Source: Nannobrachium achirus | Lineage: Eukaryota > Chordata > Actinopteri > Myctophiformes > Myctophidae | Length of the DNA stretch: 64,000 bases | Reading direction: 5' to 3' | NCBI GenBank assembly: GCA_963921795.1 | Contig: OY997657.1 | Location: 25,971,581-26,035,580, forward strand | Part shown: piece by piece, positions 36,527-48,217 of the stretch | How positions within the stretch are numbered: the first letter of the stretch is position 1 | How the letters are laid out: each line of letters opens with the position of its first letter | The notes under the pieces: generated by a model | What the model was told of the DNA's origin: nothing | Seen by the model: only the letters and a program-made list of their open reading frames with translations | The model's database searches: none | Translations under genes and position numbers: made by a program

Positions 36527-38976
36527 ACGTGTGGTGCGCATGTGTCTTGTGTGTAACTTGTGTGACACTGAAACAGTGTGACAGTGGTAAAGTTTCCTTT
36601 ATAGAGGTCATTCGTGTGTTGTTTTCAAACCAGGGATATTTTGTGGTCATGCGCGCTACAATGTCATGTGACCACAAGCTACATGGCAATCAATACGTGC
36701 ATTCAAACGAGATTACCATGTGTGTGTATATATTGTCTATAAAGATTATCAATCTATAAATGAAGGAAAAGATAAAGTGGTCACCTGTGTCTGATAGCTT
36801 AACTTTTCTGTTTGCAAGTCTATGTGACATTGTGGCACAGTACCGTAATTATTCCTGTGTATTCAACTATTATCAGATTATTTATCTCTTTTTGGGCGGG
36901 GCTCAATTTGTTTGAGTGCAGCCATTCTGTGTCAACCTACAGGGATAACTAAATTAAAAAAGTAATCTGTTACTCATTAATGTTGATTTACTATTTCAAC
37001 TGGCGTCTGTAGTGCTGTTTCAACCTCACCATGGATCAATATTACAGCCAAATACCAGCTCAGATTGGTATTTATAGGACAATAAATAAGAACAGAATAG
37101 GTAATGAATTGGCAGTTAGTAAACAATGTAAATGCACATCTGTGAACAGCGTGTATTGATTTGATTTTCATTAGAATGCTGGCTTCTACCCTTCTACTTG
37201 TCTGGTCTGCCTCTACCATCAGGTGTCATGAAAAGTGTTTTTATTGAATTCAGCATCTGGTGCGCTGACTAGCAATATCTGAGCGCAATTTGGCTTGTAA
37301 TAACATTGGCAAGGAAACTAAATACAGCCACGGTTCAGTCCAAAGAGGTACACTTGACTTGCCGCCGTGACAGTCTGTTAAAAGGGAGGTGCCAAAGTGA
37401 AATTTGTCAAATGATATACAGTAGTTCACTGCACACATACTGTAGCATCACATCTAACATGTAAAAATACCTAGTGTCTCATACAGTACACTCGCAGAAG
37501 GTGCACACACAGGGCGGAAATAAATATGAATGACGCACCTACAGTACAGTGCACTTGGAAAACACTTGCACAACTCCCTTTTTTGTTTTGCCGTTTCCCT
37601 CAACGTGTTCCCAATAAAAAGTACAGTGTTAAGTTTTGACATTGAAAAATACTGATAATATCCTGTTGTGCTGAGATCAAGAGCACCAGGTCTCTTTTTT
37701 TTTTACGTGCCTGTGCCTAATGTGTAAAATCTAATCCCATTTAAGTTGCAGCCAACACAGACTTATTGCCAGAATACCATCAAAACCAAGGCAGCTTTGA
37801 AGCCCGGGCCAAGACTTTAAAGACAGTGGAATGTGGTAGTGGAGGCGAGTGCCAGGTGTATAGCACAACGTAATTAGGGCTGAATAGAATTTGAAAGCAG
37901 CATATAAAACATAGTGTCACCTATTAGTGACTTACTTTTGGTGTGTCCTCAGACTGCTAGGTATACATAATGCTGGTTTGAGATCACTACTCTCAGAGGA
38001 GGGGGAATCCTGACAGCTAATGGTCAGGCACAAAGAGCGTAAACACCTCCTCTCTCCACATCAGACGTGTTGGAATACATGCGTACTGAGAGTGAGTAAA
38101 GGGACACGTGTTCAAAGAATGGTGTCAACAGTACACACACCAATCTCAACTGGATAATGACTTTGTGAGTTGAAAGGGAGGAGATTGGAGGAGCAGGCAT
38201 CCAAAGCGTTCAAAAGCGCACGCTGACCCGAACCGCACTCCCGGGCTTGACGGCTCGCCTCAAGTGTCCACACGTTTCTGTGCAACCACTTCCATGTGTG
38301 TAAGCTGTTTGTGAGGTTAAAAGCATTTATTCGCGCAACATGCTACCTTTGTATGTGAATGGACGCCACATAGAGAAACTTCCCATTGTTTATCATTTCT
38401 ATGGAACCGCAGCACTCCTCTTGTCAATAACAAACAGCGCTGTCATATCCCGCTGATAAAAAGCAATCAAACAAAGTATATAATGGTGAAGTCAAGCGTT
38501 AATTGCCTGCATAACCAGTGTCTAATGCTGAAATAATTAACGGTGTCTCTTATTGTGAGATGGCAATGCAATTATCACCTTGATGATTGTGCCGTACAAA
38601 GACATTCAAAGAAGGGAGAGAGAGAGAAGGGCAGAGAGAGAGAGAGAGCAAGAGAGAGGCTAATAACAAAAATGATGGGGACAATACAATTATAACATGG
38701 CTGAGAGGAGATGGAAACAAAAGGCAGTAGACAGCTTCAAGGCTGCCTCCAACAGGGTTGCCATGTCTACGCACTTCATTTGCATCCTTACAGTGGCGGA
38801 TAATTATTCTAGGTAAGTATTTAACTCTGTACACAGAGCTCTTACAGAGCTTACAAAACTATTTAAATGTAGTGTGCTTACCTTCCACATGCCAGAAATA
38901 ACTGAATGTCTACTCTACTGTATTACTTATGCCTGGTTTATACTTAGTTGCTCGCCAGTTTTGCGCACCATACTTT
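36527..38976. other. Repeat-poor DNA, no recognised gene
   Basis: About 2.4 kb with only an imperfect GA tract (38613-38658). No transposon terminus or palindromic module was seen. Like 25.3-27.9 kb it is a candidate for unique sequence. Confidence 0.5.
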
Positions 38977-39016
38977 GCAGATCTACAAACTCATAACATG
39001 TAGATCTGTTATTTTC
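38977..39016. repeat. Palindromic module, shortened stand-alone copy
   Basis: GCAGATCTACAAACTCATAA is followed by CATGTAGATCTG and TTATTTTC. One arm lacks the AAAATA part. It lies 44 bases left of a TTAA element but outside its TTAA boundary. Confidence 0.65.
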
Positions 39017-39059
39017 TATTACTTTACTTTATTTGTTTATTTAGACAAGACACAGCATA

Positions 39060-39759
39060 TTAAAGGAGTAGTTCACCCCCAAAATGACTTTTTTTTCTAT
39101 TGATTACAAACCAGGCTATTGGATATATATCTAAAATGAATTTGGGTCCCCATCCGGAATGAATGGGGGTACATTTACTATAATAATTTTGTCTTAGGTA
39201 TGCGACAAAAAACTACAAAATACAGGCATTGACACTAAGGGTTGCCCACCTGCTCCCGGCAGGTAAATAAAACTTTCGGGCAGGTGAAGTTTGCTTTCAG
39301 GTTGCCCGACAGGGCAAGTGCTAATTTCAGAGGGGACACAACCGTCCATAAACACAACACCAGATATCTGTCTAAACACGTGAACATGGCCAGCACGCTC
39401 CATTTTCTGGTCTGTGGAATGTAACAAGTGTGAAACCACAGACATATTCAATCACAGCTATGTAGGTATTTGGTATTTGTATTTGGAGGTATAGTGTATG
39501 ACATGTGTTATCGCACAGCCCCAGAAAGTAAATAAATAAGTGTTAAATTGAGCGGTAATTAAAATCTTACCAATCGTTTTACAATGGACAATTTACTTTT
39601 CGGGCAAGTGGGCATGACCTTTGGCAAGTAGAACATGACCTGTACTTGCCCGACGGGCAAGTGCCTCTGAGAGCATAGTGTCAACCCCTGAAATATTATT
39701 ACTCATGGCGTGAGTAATCAATACAAAAAAGTCATTTTGGGGGTGAACTACTCCTTTAA
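39060..39759. mobile_element. TTAA element family G, long copy with nested insertion
   Basis: Termini AGGAGTAGTTCACCCCCAAA and TTTTGGGGGTGAACTACTCC with TTAA at 39060-39063 and 39756-39759. The outer pieces (39064-39222 and 39691-39755) match the short copy at 29027. The 468 bases between them are a separate insertion. Confidence 0.88.
39223..39690. mobile_element. Nested hAT-like element with GGGCAAGTG repeats
   Basis: The left end CAGGCATTGACACTAAGGGT and right end GCATAGTGTCAACCCCTG are inverted. The interior has several copies of CGGGCAAGTG/CGGGCAGGTG. The flanking octamers (ACAAAATA and AAATATTA) agree only partly. No coding. Confidence 0.65.
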
Positions 39760-40014
39760 TGAACAATATATAATCAATGTAATGTAAATACACCGGATTT
39801 AGCAAAGATGGTAATTTACATCTGCAGTCCTAAAAAAAACATTAATATAATATTACTTTCAAGTAGTACAGGATACGTTGTCAAATAAAGTTCAGTGTGT
39901 GACAATGTGTGTTACCTAGTATAAACCAGGGGTAAAGGTCTTTGCACACTGCTGCGTTTTTCGTTGCGAAATGCGTTTTTCAGGGCAAGGAGAGAGAGAG
40001 AGATAGAGAGAGCA

Positions 40015-40115
40015 AGTACTGTTGAGTGAGAAAACAATGTTGCACACTAAGTTAATCATCTGGGGACCCCCCAAAATAATTTGGGGGTCCCGACCCACAG
40101 GTTGAGAACCACTGT
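40015..40115 (+). mobile_element. hAT MITE family B, right-half fragment
   Basis: From TACTGTTGAGTGAGAAAACA to GGTTGAGAACCACTG it matches 41355-41467. The left half is absent. Confidence 0.85.
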
Positions 40116-41040
40116 ACTATATCACAATACCTAACTGCAATGAACAGAGTGCTCAGGTCTCTGGCGCAACATGGCTTGAAGCATTCACTCACCGATTTTC
40201 AATTGGCCACAAGCCATGGTCTAATCCTGTAGCTGTCACACTGACAGCGGGTGATGTTTCTTAACCACAGCTATATATTACAGATCGTGTGGCTTGTAAT
40301 TCAATATGTGATTTATACAACAATGGGAAAAGTCCACATCTACAGCATAAGAGAGGGCGAAATGTTCTATTCCTCATTTTGCATTATTAAAGGTGGAGAA
40401 CAAATGAAATATTCAAAAGATGATATGCTGCTTTAATATTCATAGAAATGAACTTTATATTAGAGAACACATTTTTATGGGAAGTAGACTGGAGGCCACT
40501 GATTAAATTTCATTGTTTGATCACTATGCAGGCACATTATGGGGCGTTACGAGGCCCAGTCGGGTGCCCCCCTTTAGCAAACATTTAGGGGGTCTCTCCA
40601 GGGCAAAGCCACTCTGGCCCGGCACATCACAACAAGTTAACGATGGTTCTAGATCTGCTCTCACAAACTATAATGGAACATGTTGATTTCTTCGGTGCAA
40701 TGCCTTAAAGGTTTCTCTTTTAAGTACGAAGGGGTAAAAAGTGTGAGAAACGTATTAAGCACAGCAATAATACATATTCATGTATTTACAGGCAACGTTA
40801 TCACCTGAGGCGATCGTGAATCTGTAAATATGAATAAATCAGATCGGTCCCTGTTGTACAGTTCAAGTTCTTTTTTTTTATGCTGGCATGGCCCTCTTGT
40901 TGTTTTCTTCTGTTGTGTTTACATAAGAGTATTAAAAAGAGTTAATTAAGTTCAAACTGAAAACAAACAGTGTTCCACTACGGAACTATCAGGAGAGACG
41001 CGGCAGATTCTGATCTGTGTCTGTGTGGGACAACGTGTAC
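40116..41040. other. No recognised gene
   Basis: Nothing recognised. Confidence 0.45.
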
Positions 41041-41475
41041 ATGTAGGACAACCTTTCAGGCCGTGACCCCCAGAATAATCATATTTTAACTGGGGACCCC
41101 CCACTCTGACGAGCACTAAGAGTTGAGGCATTACATTTTGTATAACAGTTCTATTGTGGAAATAGCAGATCTACATGCTCACAACGCCTTGCAACGCGAG
41201 GCGTTGTGAGCATTTAGATCGGCTATTTTCACAATTCCTGCTTTTTAACAATTTGACCGATTGTCATTTTAGAGCTATTAAAAAGTCCTTAAATTGTCAC
41301 TTTAGAAATATCCATAAACCCTCTATTCCCTTAAAAGTTTATGTTGGTTTGCTTATACTGTTGAGTGAGAAAACAATGTTGCACATTAAGTTAATCATCT
41401 GGGGACCCTCCAAAATAATTTGAGGACCCCCCCCTGGGGGTCCCCACCCACAGGTTGAGAACCACTGATGTAGGA
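41041..41475 (+). mobile_element. hAT MITE family B, copy 2, clipped left terminus
   Basis: A perfect 8-bp duplication ATGTAGGA (41041-41048, 41468-41475) flanks 41049-41467. The right end is complete (GGTTGAGAACCACTG) but the left begins CAACCTTTCAGGCCG, so the first ten or so terminal bases expected from the 8382 copy are missing even though the duplication is intact. Module at 41154-41235 with ATTGTGGAAATAG and CTATTTTCACAAT flanks. Confidence 0.9.
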
Positions 41476-41497
41476 TAGCTACTGTAATGGACAGTCA

Positions 41498-41501
<4 letters not shown>

Positions 41502-41593
<92 letters not shown>
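41502..41593. repeat. (CA)n microsatellite
   Basis: About 46 uninterrupted CA units. Confidence 0.97.
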
Positions 41594-41595
<2 letters not shown>

Positions 41596-41855
41596 CTGGT
41601 CACTGAGAGATCAAGAGAGAGTGATGTCGGTCCCTGCTGCGACTCCTAACAAGATGGCATTCCCCAAGGTCACGGAGGTCGCCAGAGGTCATGTCTACTT
41701 TTAAGGGATGTGAAAGTCTACTCAGGGTTTTCTAACAGCTATCTAATTGGATTAGGGCTCAAAGAGAGCCCCCCTTCCCCCCCCCTTTTCATCTGCAGCT
41801 TTTGTCCACTCCACCACTCCCCTCAGTGACGGATGGAGCTTAGAGTGTCTTTAGG

Positions 41856-42580
41856 CTTCCGAGCAGTGGTGGAAAAAGTACTCAAATGTCTTACTTACCG
41901 TAAGTAAATGTATCAATACTGCAATGTAGAAATACTCTGTTAGGGTGCCCTCACACCAAAATACCTAGAGTGGAATCCGCCAATGCATTTCAAATGAGAA
42001 TGGAGCGTTTTTTGCCAGTAGAGGATTTCTGAAAAAAAAAAAAAAAAAAAAAACGCTCCATTCTCATTGAAATGCATTGGCGGATTCCACTCTAGGTATT
42101 TTGGTGTGAGGGCACCCTTACAAGTAAACGTCCATAATTCAATAAAGTACAAAAGTATTGGTATCAAAATGTACTTAAAGTACCAAAAGTAAAAGCACTT
42201 CTTATGCAGGATGTCCTATTTCAAGTTTTTAAATTTATACAAATCTTTAGAAGATCTACAAGCTCACAATGCTTCGCATCACAACACTTTGTGAGCTGGT
42301 AGATTGGCTTTTTTTTAAATGGCTGAAATGTATATAGGGCTTAAGTGGTTAATGTATGTTTTGTAATAATAAATCAAGATCTACAAAGTAACAAGTAACT
42401 AACGTTTTCAAATGTAGTGGAGTAAAAGTACAATATTTGGATCCCAAATGTAGCGGAGTAGAAGTAAAAGTAATGGAAATTGGATATACGCAAGCAGTAC
42501 AAGTACAAATACCTAAAGATTGTACTTAAGTACAGTACTTAAGTAAATGTATTCAGTTACTCCACACCACTGGCTCCGAG
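41856..42580 (+). mobile_element. hAT-type MITE (AAGTACTTTTACTT family), copy 3, with nested MITE
   Basis: The element 41864-42572 runs CAGTGGTGGAAAAAGTACTC to GTTACTCCACACCACTG. The flanks CTTCCGAG and GCTCCGAG agree at 6 of 8 positions. The module at 42248-42317 has lost AAAATAGC from its left arm. A 175-bp inverted-repeat element (41943-42117) interrupts the left part. Confidence 0.92.
41940..42120. mobile_element. Harbinger-like MITE, 175 bp, TTA duplication
   Basis: The element 41943-42117 begins GGGTGCCCTCACACCAAAAT and ends with the exact complement. The arms are about 70 bp, nearly perfect, around a short centre with an A22 run (42032-42053). TTA flanks both sides (41940-41942, 42118-42120). 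A GGG...CCC terminus with a 3-bp TTA duplication is typical of PIF/Harbinger MITEs. Confidence 0.88.
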
Positions 42581-42765
42581 GAGAAGGCAGAAGAACGGGG
42601 GCAGGGGGATTAGACGAGGTATCCTGACCAATTAAGACAAGGCCAGGTGTCGTGCTGATTGCGGGGGAAAAGCGAGGCCTCTACCGACATGTGTCTAATT
42701 TCCTCACTCGCTGCCCTGCAACCGCTCATTTGCCCGTCCGCCGCAGACAGCTTTCTCCTTCTTTC

Positions 42766-43261
42766 CCCCCCACCAGGGGCGTCACAAGGGGGGGAAGTGG
42801 GACTGAGTTACTAGGGCCCAAGGTGGAGGGGCCTTAATTATTTTATACTTTAGCTATTTTTGAAAAGTGGTGATATATAATGTACTTTTTAAGCAAATAT
42901 TTGTAACTCAAATTTTGCTTCTGGGGGGTCCCTGCCCCTGGAACTAAATATTTTGAGATGGGGGGCGGTAGCCAAATACGTATCATTTTGGGGGTCCTTC
43001 ACATGAAAAAGTTTGAGAACCACTGACATAGAAATTAGAAACATAGGTTTTTCAAAAAAAGAAATAAAACCTTAGAAGGATTTGAAATACACACATTTTC
43101 AAGATTTTTCCAATATAGCAGATCTACAAGCTCACAGCGCGGCACTCGGTGCCACGCTGTGAGCTTGTATATCTGCTATTTTTCAATAGTTAAAGCACAA
43201 AATGTGAGTGAATCCTTGTACCCAGGGCCCCAGGATTTGGTGTGACACCCCTGCCCCCCAC
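42766..43261 (-). mobile_element. hAT MITE family A, copy 5
   Basis: The element 42774-43253 is flanked by perfect CCCCCCAC duplications (42766-42773, 43254-43261). It starts CAGGGGCGTCACAAGGGGGG and ends GGTGTGACACCCCTG. Only one module remains (43111-43184). The other is reduced to TTAGCTATTTTTGAAAAGTG at 42852. Confidence 0.93.
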
Positions 43262-43511
43262 CCACCTTTTCTCTTCATCCCCTCCTCTTGCCAAGGTAAC
43301 CCGAGCTACCTTCCCTTGACCCTTCCCTTCCGTGGGGAGCTAATCAGACCCACCTGGAGCTCCCCGGGGGTCTGTTAGCTGCTGGCTCAGCTAGCAACAG
43401 CTGATCCGTGGGGAGATCCCTGGGGCAAACGCTGCGGGCCTCGCACCCAGACCAGCACTGCACTGACTCAGGATCAGCTGCTGGGATTTTAACCACTGAT
43501 GGTTCAATGAA

Positions 43512-43751
43512 CCCTAGAGCATTGGCTCTCAAAGTGGGGTCCGGGGACCCCCTGGGGTCCTCGAGGGAGTTCCAGGGGGTCCCCAGCTAAATCATAGATC
43601 CATTTGGTTTCATTTGTACACAATTGACATATTTTACAATACAAATTGCGGTCCCTGAGATAGAAATACCATTAAATGGTGGTCCGTAGCCTAATGCGTG
43701 TCAAACTGGGGGTCCTTGAAATTAAAATGGTTGGGAATCACTGCTAGAGAG
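43512..43751. mobile_element. hAT-like MITE (CATTGGCTCTCAAAGTGG)
   Basis: 43520-43743 has a CATTGGCTCTCAAAGTGGGG left end and GGTTGGGAATCACTG right end. CCCTAGAG and CTAGAGAG flank it, sharing CTAGAG out of register. GGGGTCC/GGACCCC motifs fill both ends. No module. Confidence 0.7.
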
Positions 43752-43878
43752 TAGAGATGTAAAAATCTTCTCTTATGGGGGTCCCTGTCATACCTTTTCA
43801 AATGGGGGGTCCGTGGGATAATAAGTGTCAATTTGGGGGTCCTTGACAGGACAATGTTTGAGAAACACTGCTCTAGAG
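43744..43878. mobile_element. hAT-like fragment
   Basis: Repeated GGGGGTCC motifs end in TGTTTGAGAAACACTG, resembling a right terminus of the same family. No left terminus. It is squeezed between two other hAT copies. Confidence 0.6.
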
Positions 43879-44539
43879 CAGTGGTTCTCAACCTGTGGGT
43901 CAGGACCCCCAGGGGAGTCCTGAAATTATTTTGGGGGGGTCCCCAGATGACTTGATGTGCAACATTGTTTTTAAGTGTTTTTAAGTTTAAGTGTATATAG
44001 AGGGTAGAACATTTTACAGTGACAATTTAAGGACTTTTTAATACCTCTAAAATGACTACCGGTAATTAAATATTGGTCAAATTGTCAAATTCCGAGGCAT
44101 TGTGAGCAAGCATGTAGATCTGCTATTTTCACAATAGAACCGTGTTATCCACCTGTTTCCGCGATAATTTACTGTAGAATTATTTGTGGGACACTTCCGG
44201 AGAACAGCAGACATACAAGCTCATGTCGCGTTGCAACCGTTGTAAATCACTCTCGGCTGCGACGCCGTAAACTGCCGCACACCTTCTGCGCAATGCACAA
44301 TGGGATGTTAGATAGATAGATAGATAGATAGATAGATACCTTTATTATCCCAAGGGGGAAATTTAGTAATTAGGAAAAATTACTAAATTTAGTAATTACT
44401 AAAAATTTAGTAATGTTGGAAACTTGTGGATACAAAATGTAAAGCCTTAACTCTTAGTGCTTGTCAGGTTGGGGGGGGGGGGGGGGGTTAGAATATGATT
44501 ATTTGGGGGGTCGTGGCCTGAAAAGGTTGAGGACCACTG
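43879..44539 (-). mobile_element. hAT MITE family B, copy 3, interrupted by retroelement tail
   Basis: CAGTGGTTCTCAACCTGTGG at the left and AAAAGGTTGAGGACCACTG at the right define a reversed family B copy. A half-module is at 44093-44135. The centre (about 44145-44420) is foreign and includes a second module arm (44206-44225) and a LINE-type tail. Confidence 0.82.
44309..44372 (-). mobile_element. (GATA)n and LINE/SINE 3' tail
   Basis: Seven TAGA units followed by TACCTTTATTATCCCAAGGG and GGAAATTT. This arrangement is the usual 3' end of a common teleost non-LTR element, with the tetranucleotide as tail. Body upstream not recognised. Confidence 0.7.
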
Positions 44540-44589
44540 CCCTGGCCTAGAGCACAGTCACTGCCTAGCCCGCAGCTCAGTAGGATAAG

Positions 44590-44920
44590 GCACACATTCT
44601 CAAAGTGGGGGCCACCAGGTGGCGCCAGGGGGGCCAATTAGAATAAAGTAGAGGAGAGAAAAGAATATGTATAGATATACGAATATTATGCCGGTGTATC
44701 CACTTTCAACCAAGCAGCCTTTATTGCGGACATTATTGTCAAAATCTTCTAAAATAGCAGATTGGGAAAACTCGCACAAAGCACTGTGACGTCTTGTGAG
44801 CTTGTAAATCAGCTATTTATTTTGTGTTTTTATTAAGGGCCATTATGCTACAGGGAGGCCACCGCCAGATGCTACGGCTATTTGAGGGTATTTGGCATGG
44901 AAAAGTTTGGGAACCCCTGG
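44590..44920. mobile_element. hAT-like remnant with diverged module
   Basis: TTCTCAAAGTGGGGGCCACC on the left and AAAAGTTTGGGAACCCCTGG on the right are inverted hAT-like ends. A diverged module lies at 44751-44820 (AAAATAGCAGATTGGG, then GTGAGCTTGTAAATCAGC). No duplication was identified. Confidence 0.6.
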
Positions 44921-44926
44921 GAAAAG

Positions 44927-44929
<3 letters not shown>

Positions 44930-44959
<30 letters not shown>

Positions 44960-44972
44960 TGTGTGTGTGTGC
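44930..44972. repeat. (TG)n microsatellite
   Basis: About 18 TG units with one GAGTG interruption, followed by GCGTGCGCGC. Confidence 0.9.
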
Positions 44973-46580
44973 ACGTGTGCCTCTGTGTGTGCGTGCGTGC
45001 GCGCGCATGTGTGCGTGTTAATGCATGCACGTGAAAGTGCGCCCGTGTAGTGGGAATGAGCATAATGAGGATAGATGTTGGCTCAGCCTCTCTACTCCCA
45101 TTTGTGCATTATGGCAAAGATTGTAATTTTCATTGAAAATACCCAGAATATAACATTACCCAAGACACTGCCCTCCTTCTACCAATCCCACAACAATCAG
45201 AAGAACTGCTTAATGTACACTGCTATTTCCAAGAACACCTTTACAAACACATTCTAAATACTGAATACATACTGGTAGCAATTATTGGAAGTGATTTTGG
45301 TTTTACATCATTTTTGTACTATTTTTCACCGGGAATCCCTATTTTGGTGCCATGATAGGCAAATATTTTCAAAACATTTGAATTCTCCCCTATTTTCACT
45401 AGGTATAACTAGGTGATACTGTACATGAACTGCCTGGTGCCACATTCAAAACCAACGTCACACATTCAGAACAACCAGGCAATCCATGATAAACATTTCA
45501 CGGACACCCTCTTCAATTTTTCACAAAAAGCAATAACAATAACAGCTCTTCGCACCACATGATTTGGAGTATTAAATTATTCTAATGTAGCCGAAGGCCA
45601 ATCGGAATTGGAACAGGAGCACGCACATCCAGTCCAATATGAATTGTTAAACGTTGATCTATGGTTTAATATTGCCTCCCAACAGCGATGACAATGTGTT
45701 ATTACCTTGACAGAGGGCCATAATGTGTTCTGACATGCCAGTGATTATTTAAATAAGCCGCAACAATAAATACAGAGCTGTGTGACCTGTGATAGCAGCC
45801 TTGCGGAGAATGTGTGCAGATGGATGGATAGAAGTTGGAAGAGGAGGTATGCCAGATAAGAATGAATGATATCAATAAGGTGTATCAGGGGATGAACTCA
45901 TTAAGGCGGGGATGAGATTATACTGTGTAATAAAGCTGACATATGATGGGACTGAACAAGATAAAGGGTGTAAAATGAATTAAGACTTAACAATAATGTG
46001 TCGCAGCTGGGAAAAAGTTGATCATCTATTTAAGACCTGGGGCCTACGTACTGTTGTGCCTGAAGAAGTTTCTCATCAACAGTTACACAAAATGCAAGCT
46101 ATATCAATGTCAGGAGAGGATGCTGCCGAAAGTTTCAAAAGTGATTCTTGCACCATATTGCGTCTTAGAACTGTTGGCATGCACTTCCACAAGGATATAC
46201 ATTTTCAGTTCACCTAAGGATGTGAAGTGAAAGCGCTTCTTTTGACACACAGACACAATGAGTAGCAACCATCAGCTAAAATCAACATGAAAAGCCTTCT
46301 TGCCAAACACCAACTGTTATGAAAGGCAGGGGATGCAGTGAACATACTGGCATCCTTTCCAATTAGAGGGAAAGGGCTAGCGAGCAATCCGCCTGTCCCA
46401 GACTGCTACGCCCACACCCACACCTGTTTCTGCTCTCCTCCGTCCACACCAAAAGACAGAGAAAGAGCGAGTGGGAGAGAGAGAGAAATAAAGAATGAAG
46501 ACAGAAATATGCAGAGAAAGAGAAAGGTAGAGGGGAACGAGAGATATAGAGTGAGGAAGATTGTGAGATAGAAAAAGAAA
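44973..46580. other. No recognised gene; mostly repeat-poor
   Basis: About 1.6 kb without transposon ends. Imperfect GA-rich sequence begins near 46455. Open frames of 60-77 codons carry no motifs. Confidence 0.5.
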
Positions 46581-46582
46581 GA

Positions 46583-46623
<41 letters not shown>
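46583..46623. repeat. (GA)n microsatellite
   Basis: About 20 GA units at the end of a purine-rich tract. Confidence 0.93.
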
Positions 46624-46626
<3 letters not shown>

Positions 46627-46639
46627 CTGGTTGTTTTGT

Positions 46640-46895
46640 CACAGCGCCAGGCATGTGCACACATAGACATCAAAAGGGGCTTGAGCCCCTGCCCTTTTAC
46701 TCGTCTGTAAAAAGTGCCTTCTCCAGACCATGAATGCAGTTTTTGGTGATAGAAATGCAAATGCCGTCTTTTCATGCCAAACCTGAAGGTATGTATCAAT
46801 CATTTAATGTGGTATCAAGTACCGAAAATAGCAAAACCTCCAAGCTCACAACGCCCCTCCCTCTCTGATATTCTCTGCACGTCCCTGCACAGCGC
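46640..46895 (-). mobile_element. hAT-like MITE family F, short copy with perfect TSD
   Basis: The element 46648-46887 begins CAGGCATGTGCACACATAGA and ends TTCTCTGCACGTCCCTG, and is flanked by CACAGCGC on both sides. It lacks the middle present at 11220-11390. Only half a module remains (46825-46855, CCGAAAATAGCAAAACCTCC then AAGCTCACAACGCC). Confidence 0.9.
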
Positions 46896-47114
46896 TGTCT
46901 TATCCCTGCATCGTCTAATGAGATTAGATGGTTCACTAATGAGCTCTACAGTGAGGAGAGTCAACTGTGAAGTGAAGGTCAGAGATTTCATCACCCAAAT
47001 GTGCCGTTGGACTTCAGGAGTCATTAACTAATAACAAACAAATGATTTACAGGAGCGGGCCGTGGTATTTTTGTGAGCCTCGGGAGAGATTCTCTCTCAC
47101 GCTTTGGCTCTCTC

Positions 47115-47136
47115 ACCCTCTCTCTCTCTCTCTCTG

Positions 47137-47228
<92 letters not shown>
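47115..47228. repeat. (CT)n microsatellite, interrupted
   Basis: CT units with several CTGT interruptions. Confidence 0.95.
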
Positions 47229-47232
<4 letters not shown>

Positions 47233-48217
47233 CACTATTTTAACAAGCATCTGAAGTTCAGTGTGAAAGGGATACTTGGACACCGAGTAAGAGAACTGGT
47301 TTCAGGAGACATGAGCTCCAACTGCAAATGTCCAATAATAATTTTTTTAATACTATTTGTGCAGTGGGTCTCAAATGTACCAAACAAAAACATTCTCTTG
47401 GGATTACCGCAAAGGGGAGAGGAAAAAGGGGAAATTAACAGTGCAGGCACATGAGTGATTTATACGTTTTCTGTCGATGCAAGCGCAGACACAGATGTAA
47501 GCACATTGTATTCAATGTGAAACCTTTGAGAAAGCACATGTTTCGCTGAGACAGACTGCTGAAGCCTCTCCAATGGCTCCTTTATTTTCCCCCCTTCACA
47601 ATCTTTACCAGATGCCCCGGTGGTGATGCAAGCATTAGGCCAGAAAAGGGAGCATTTTTTCGCTGGCACCTTTAATAATGTGCTGACATGAAGTCATACA
47701 TGTTTAACCAGGTAATAGAACTCTGTAAAATAATGATCCATATTGGCTTTTAAGACAAGGTATTAATCTCCTGTATCCCTTTGCCCCCTTTTCTCTGTCA
47801 CTTCGTTCAGCCCGGGTTAAAACAGATTGACCTTCCTTCAAAGTAAATTAATTGTTTTTGGTATTCATTTTATTTGCCCCGGAAAAAAGCTGCGATGCTG
47901 GTGGAATGTTTACCCACGTGTCAGCGCTTTCCCCGTTATTGGCACGCACCTAAATGCACGCATTTTTTATTCCGGAAGGGTTTCATATTATGTGTAATAC
48001 CCTGTTAACCAGTGATAAAGTGAATTTCATTTCAGCAATATCTGGGAGATGTAATCAACGTGCAATTTGCTCAAGTGCACAAAACTATCATTTTTGTTAG
48101 CATTGCATATTTGCGGAGGAAATATGACATGCCAGAGTGTATTAGTGGCAGGACGGTCGCATGCGTCACACCATCAGACCTGAGAGATCCTTGTCACCAC
48201 TATCCTACATAATCAGT
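47229..48217. other. Repeat-poor DNA, no recognised gene
   Basis: About 1 kb without repeats or recognisable coding sequence. Confidence 0.5.
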
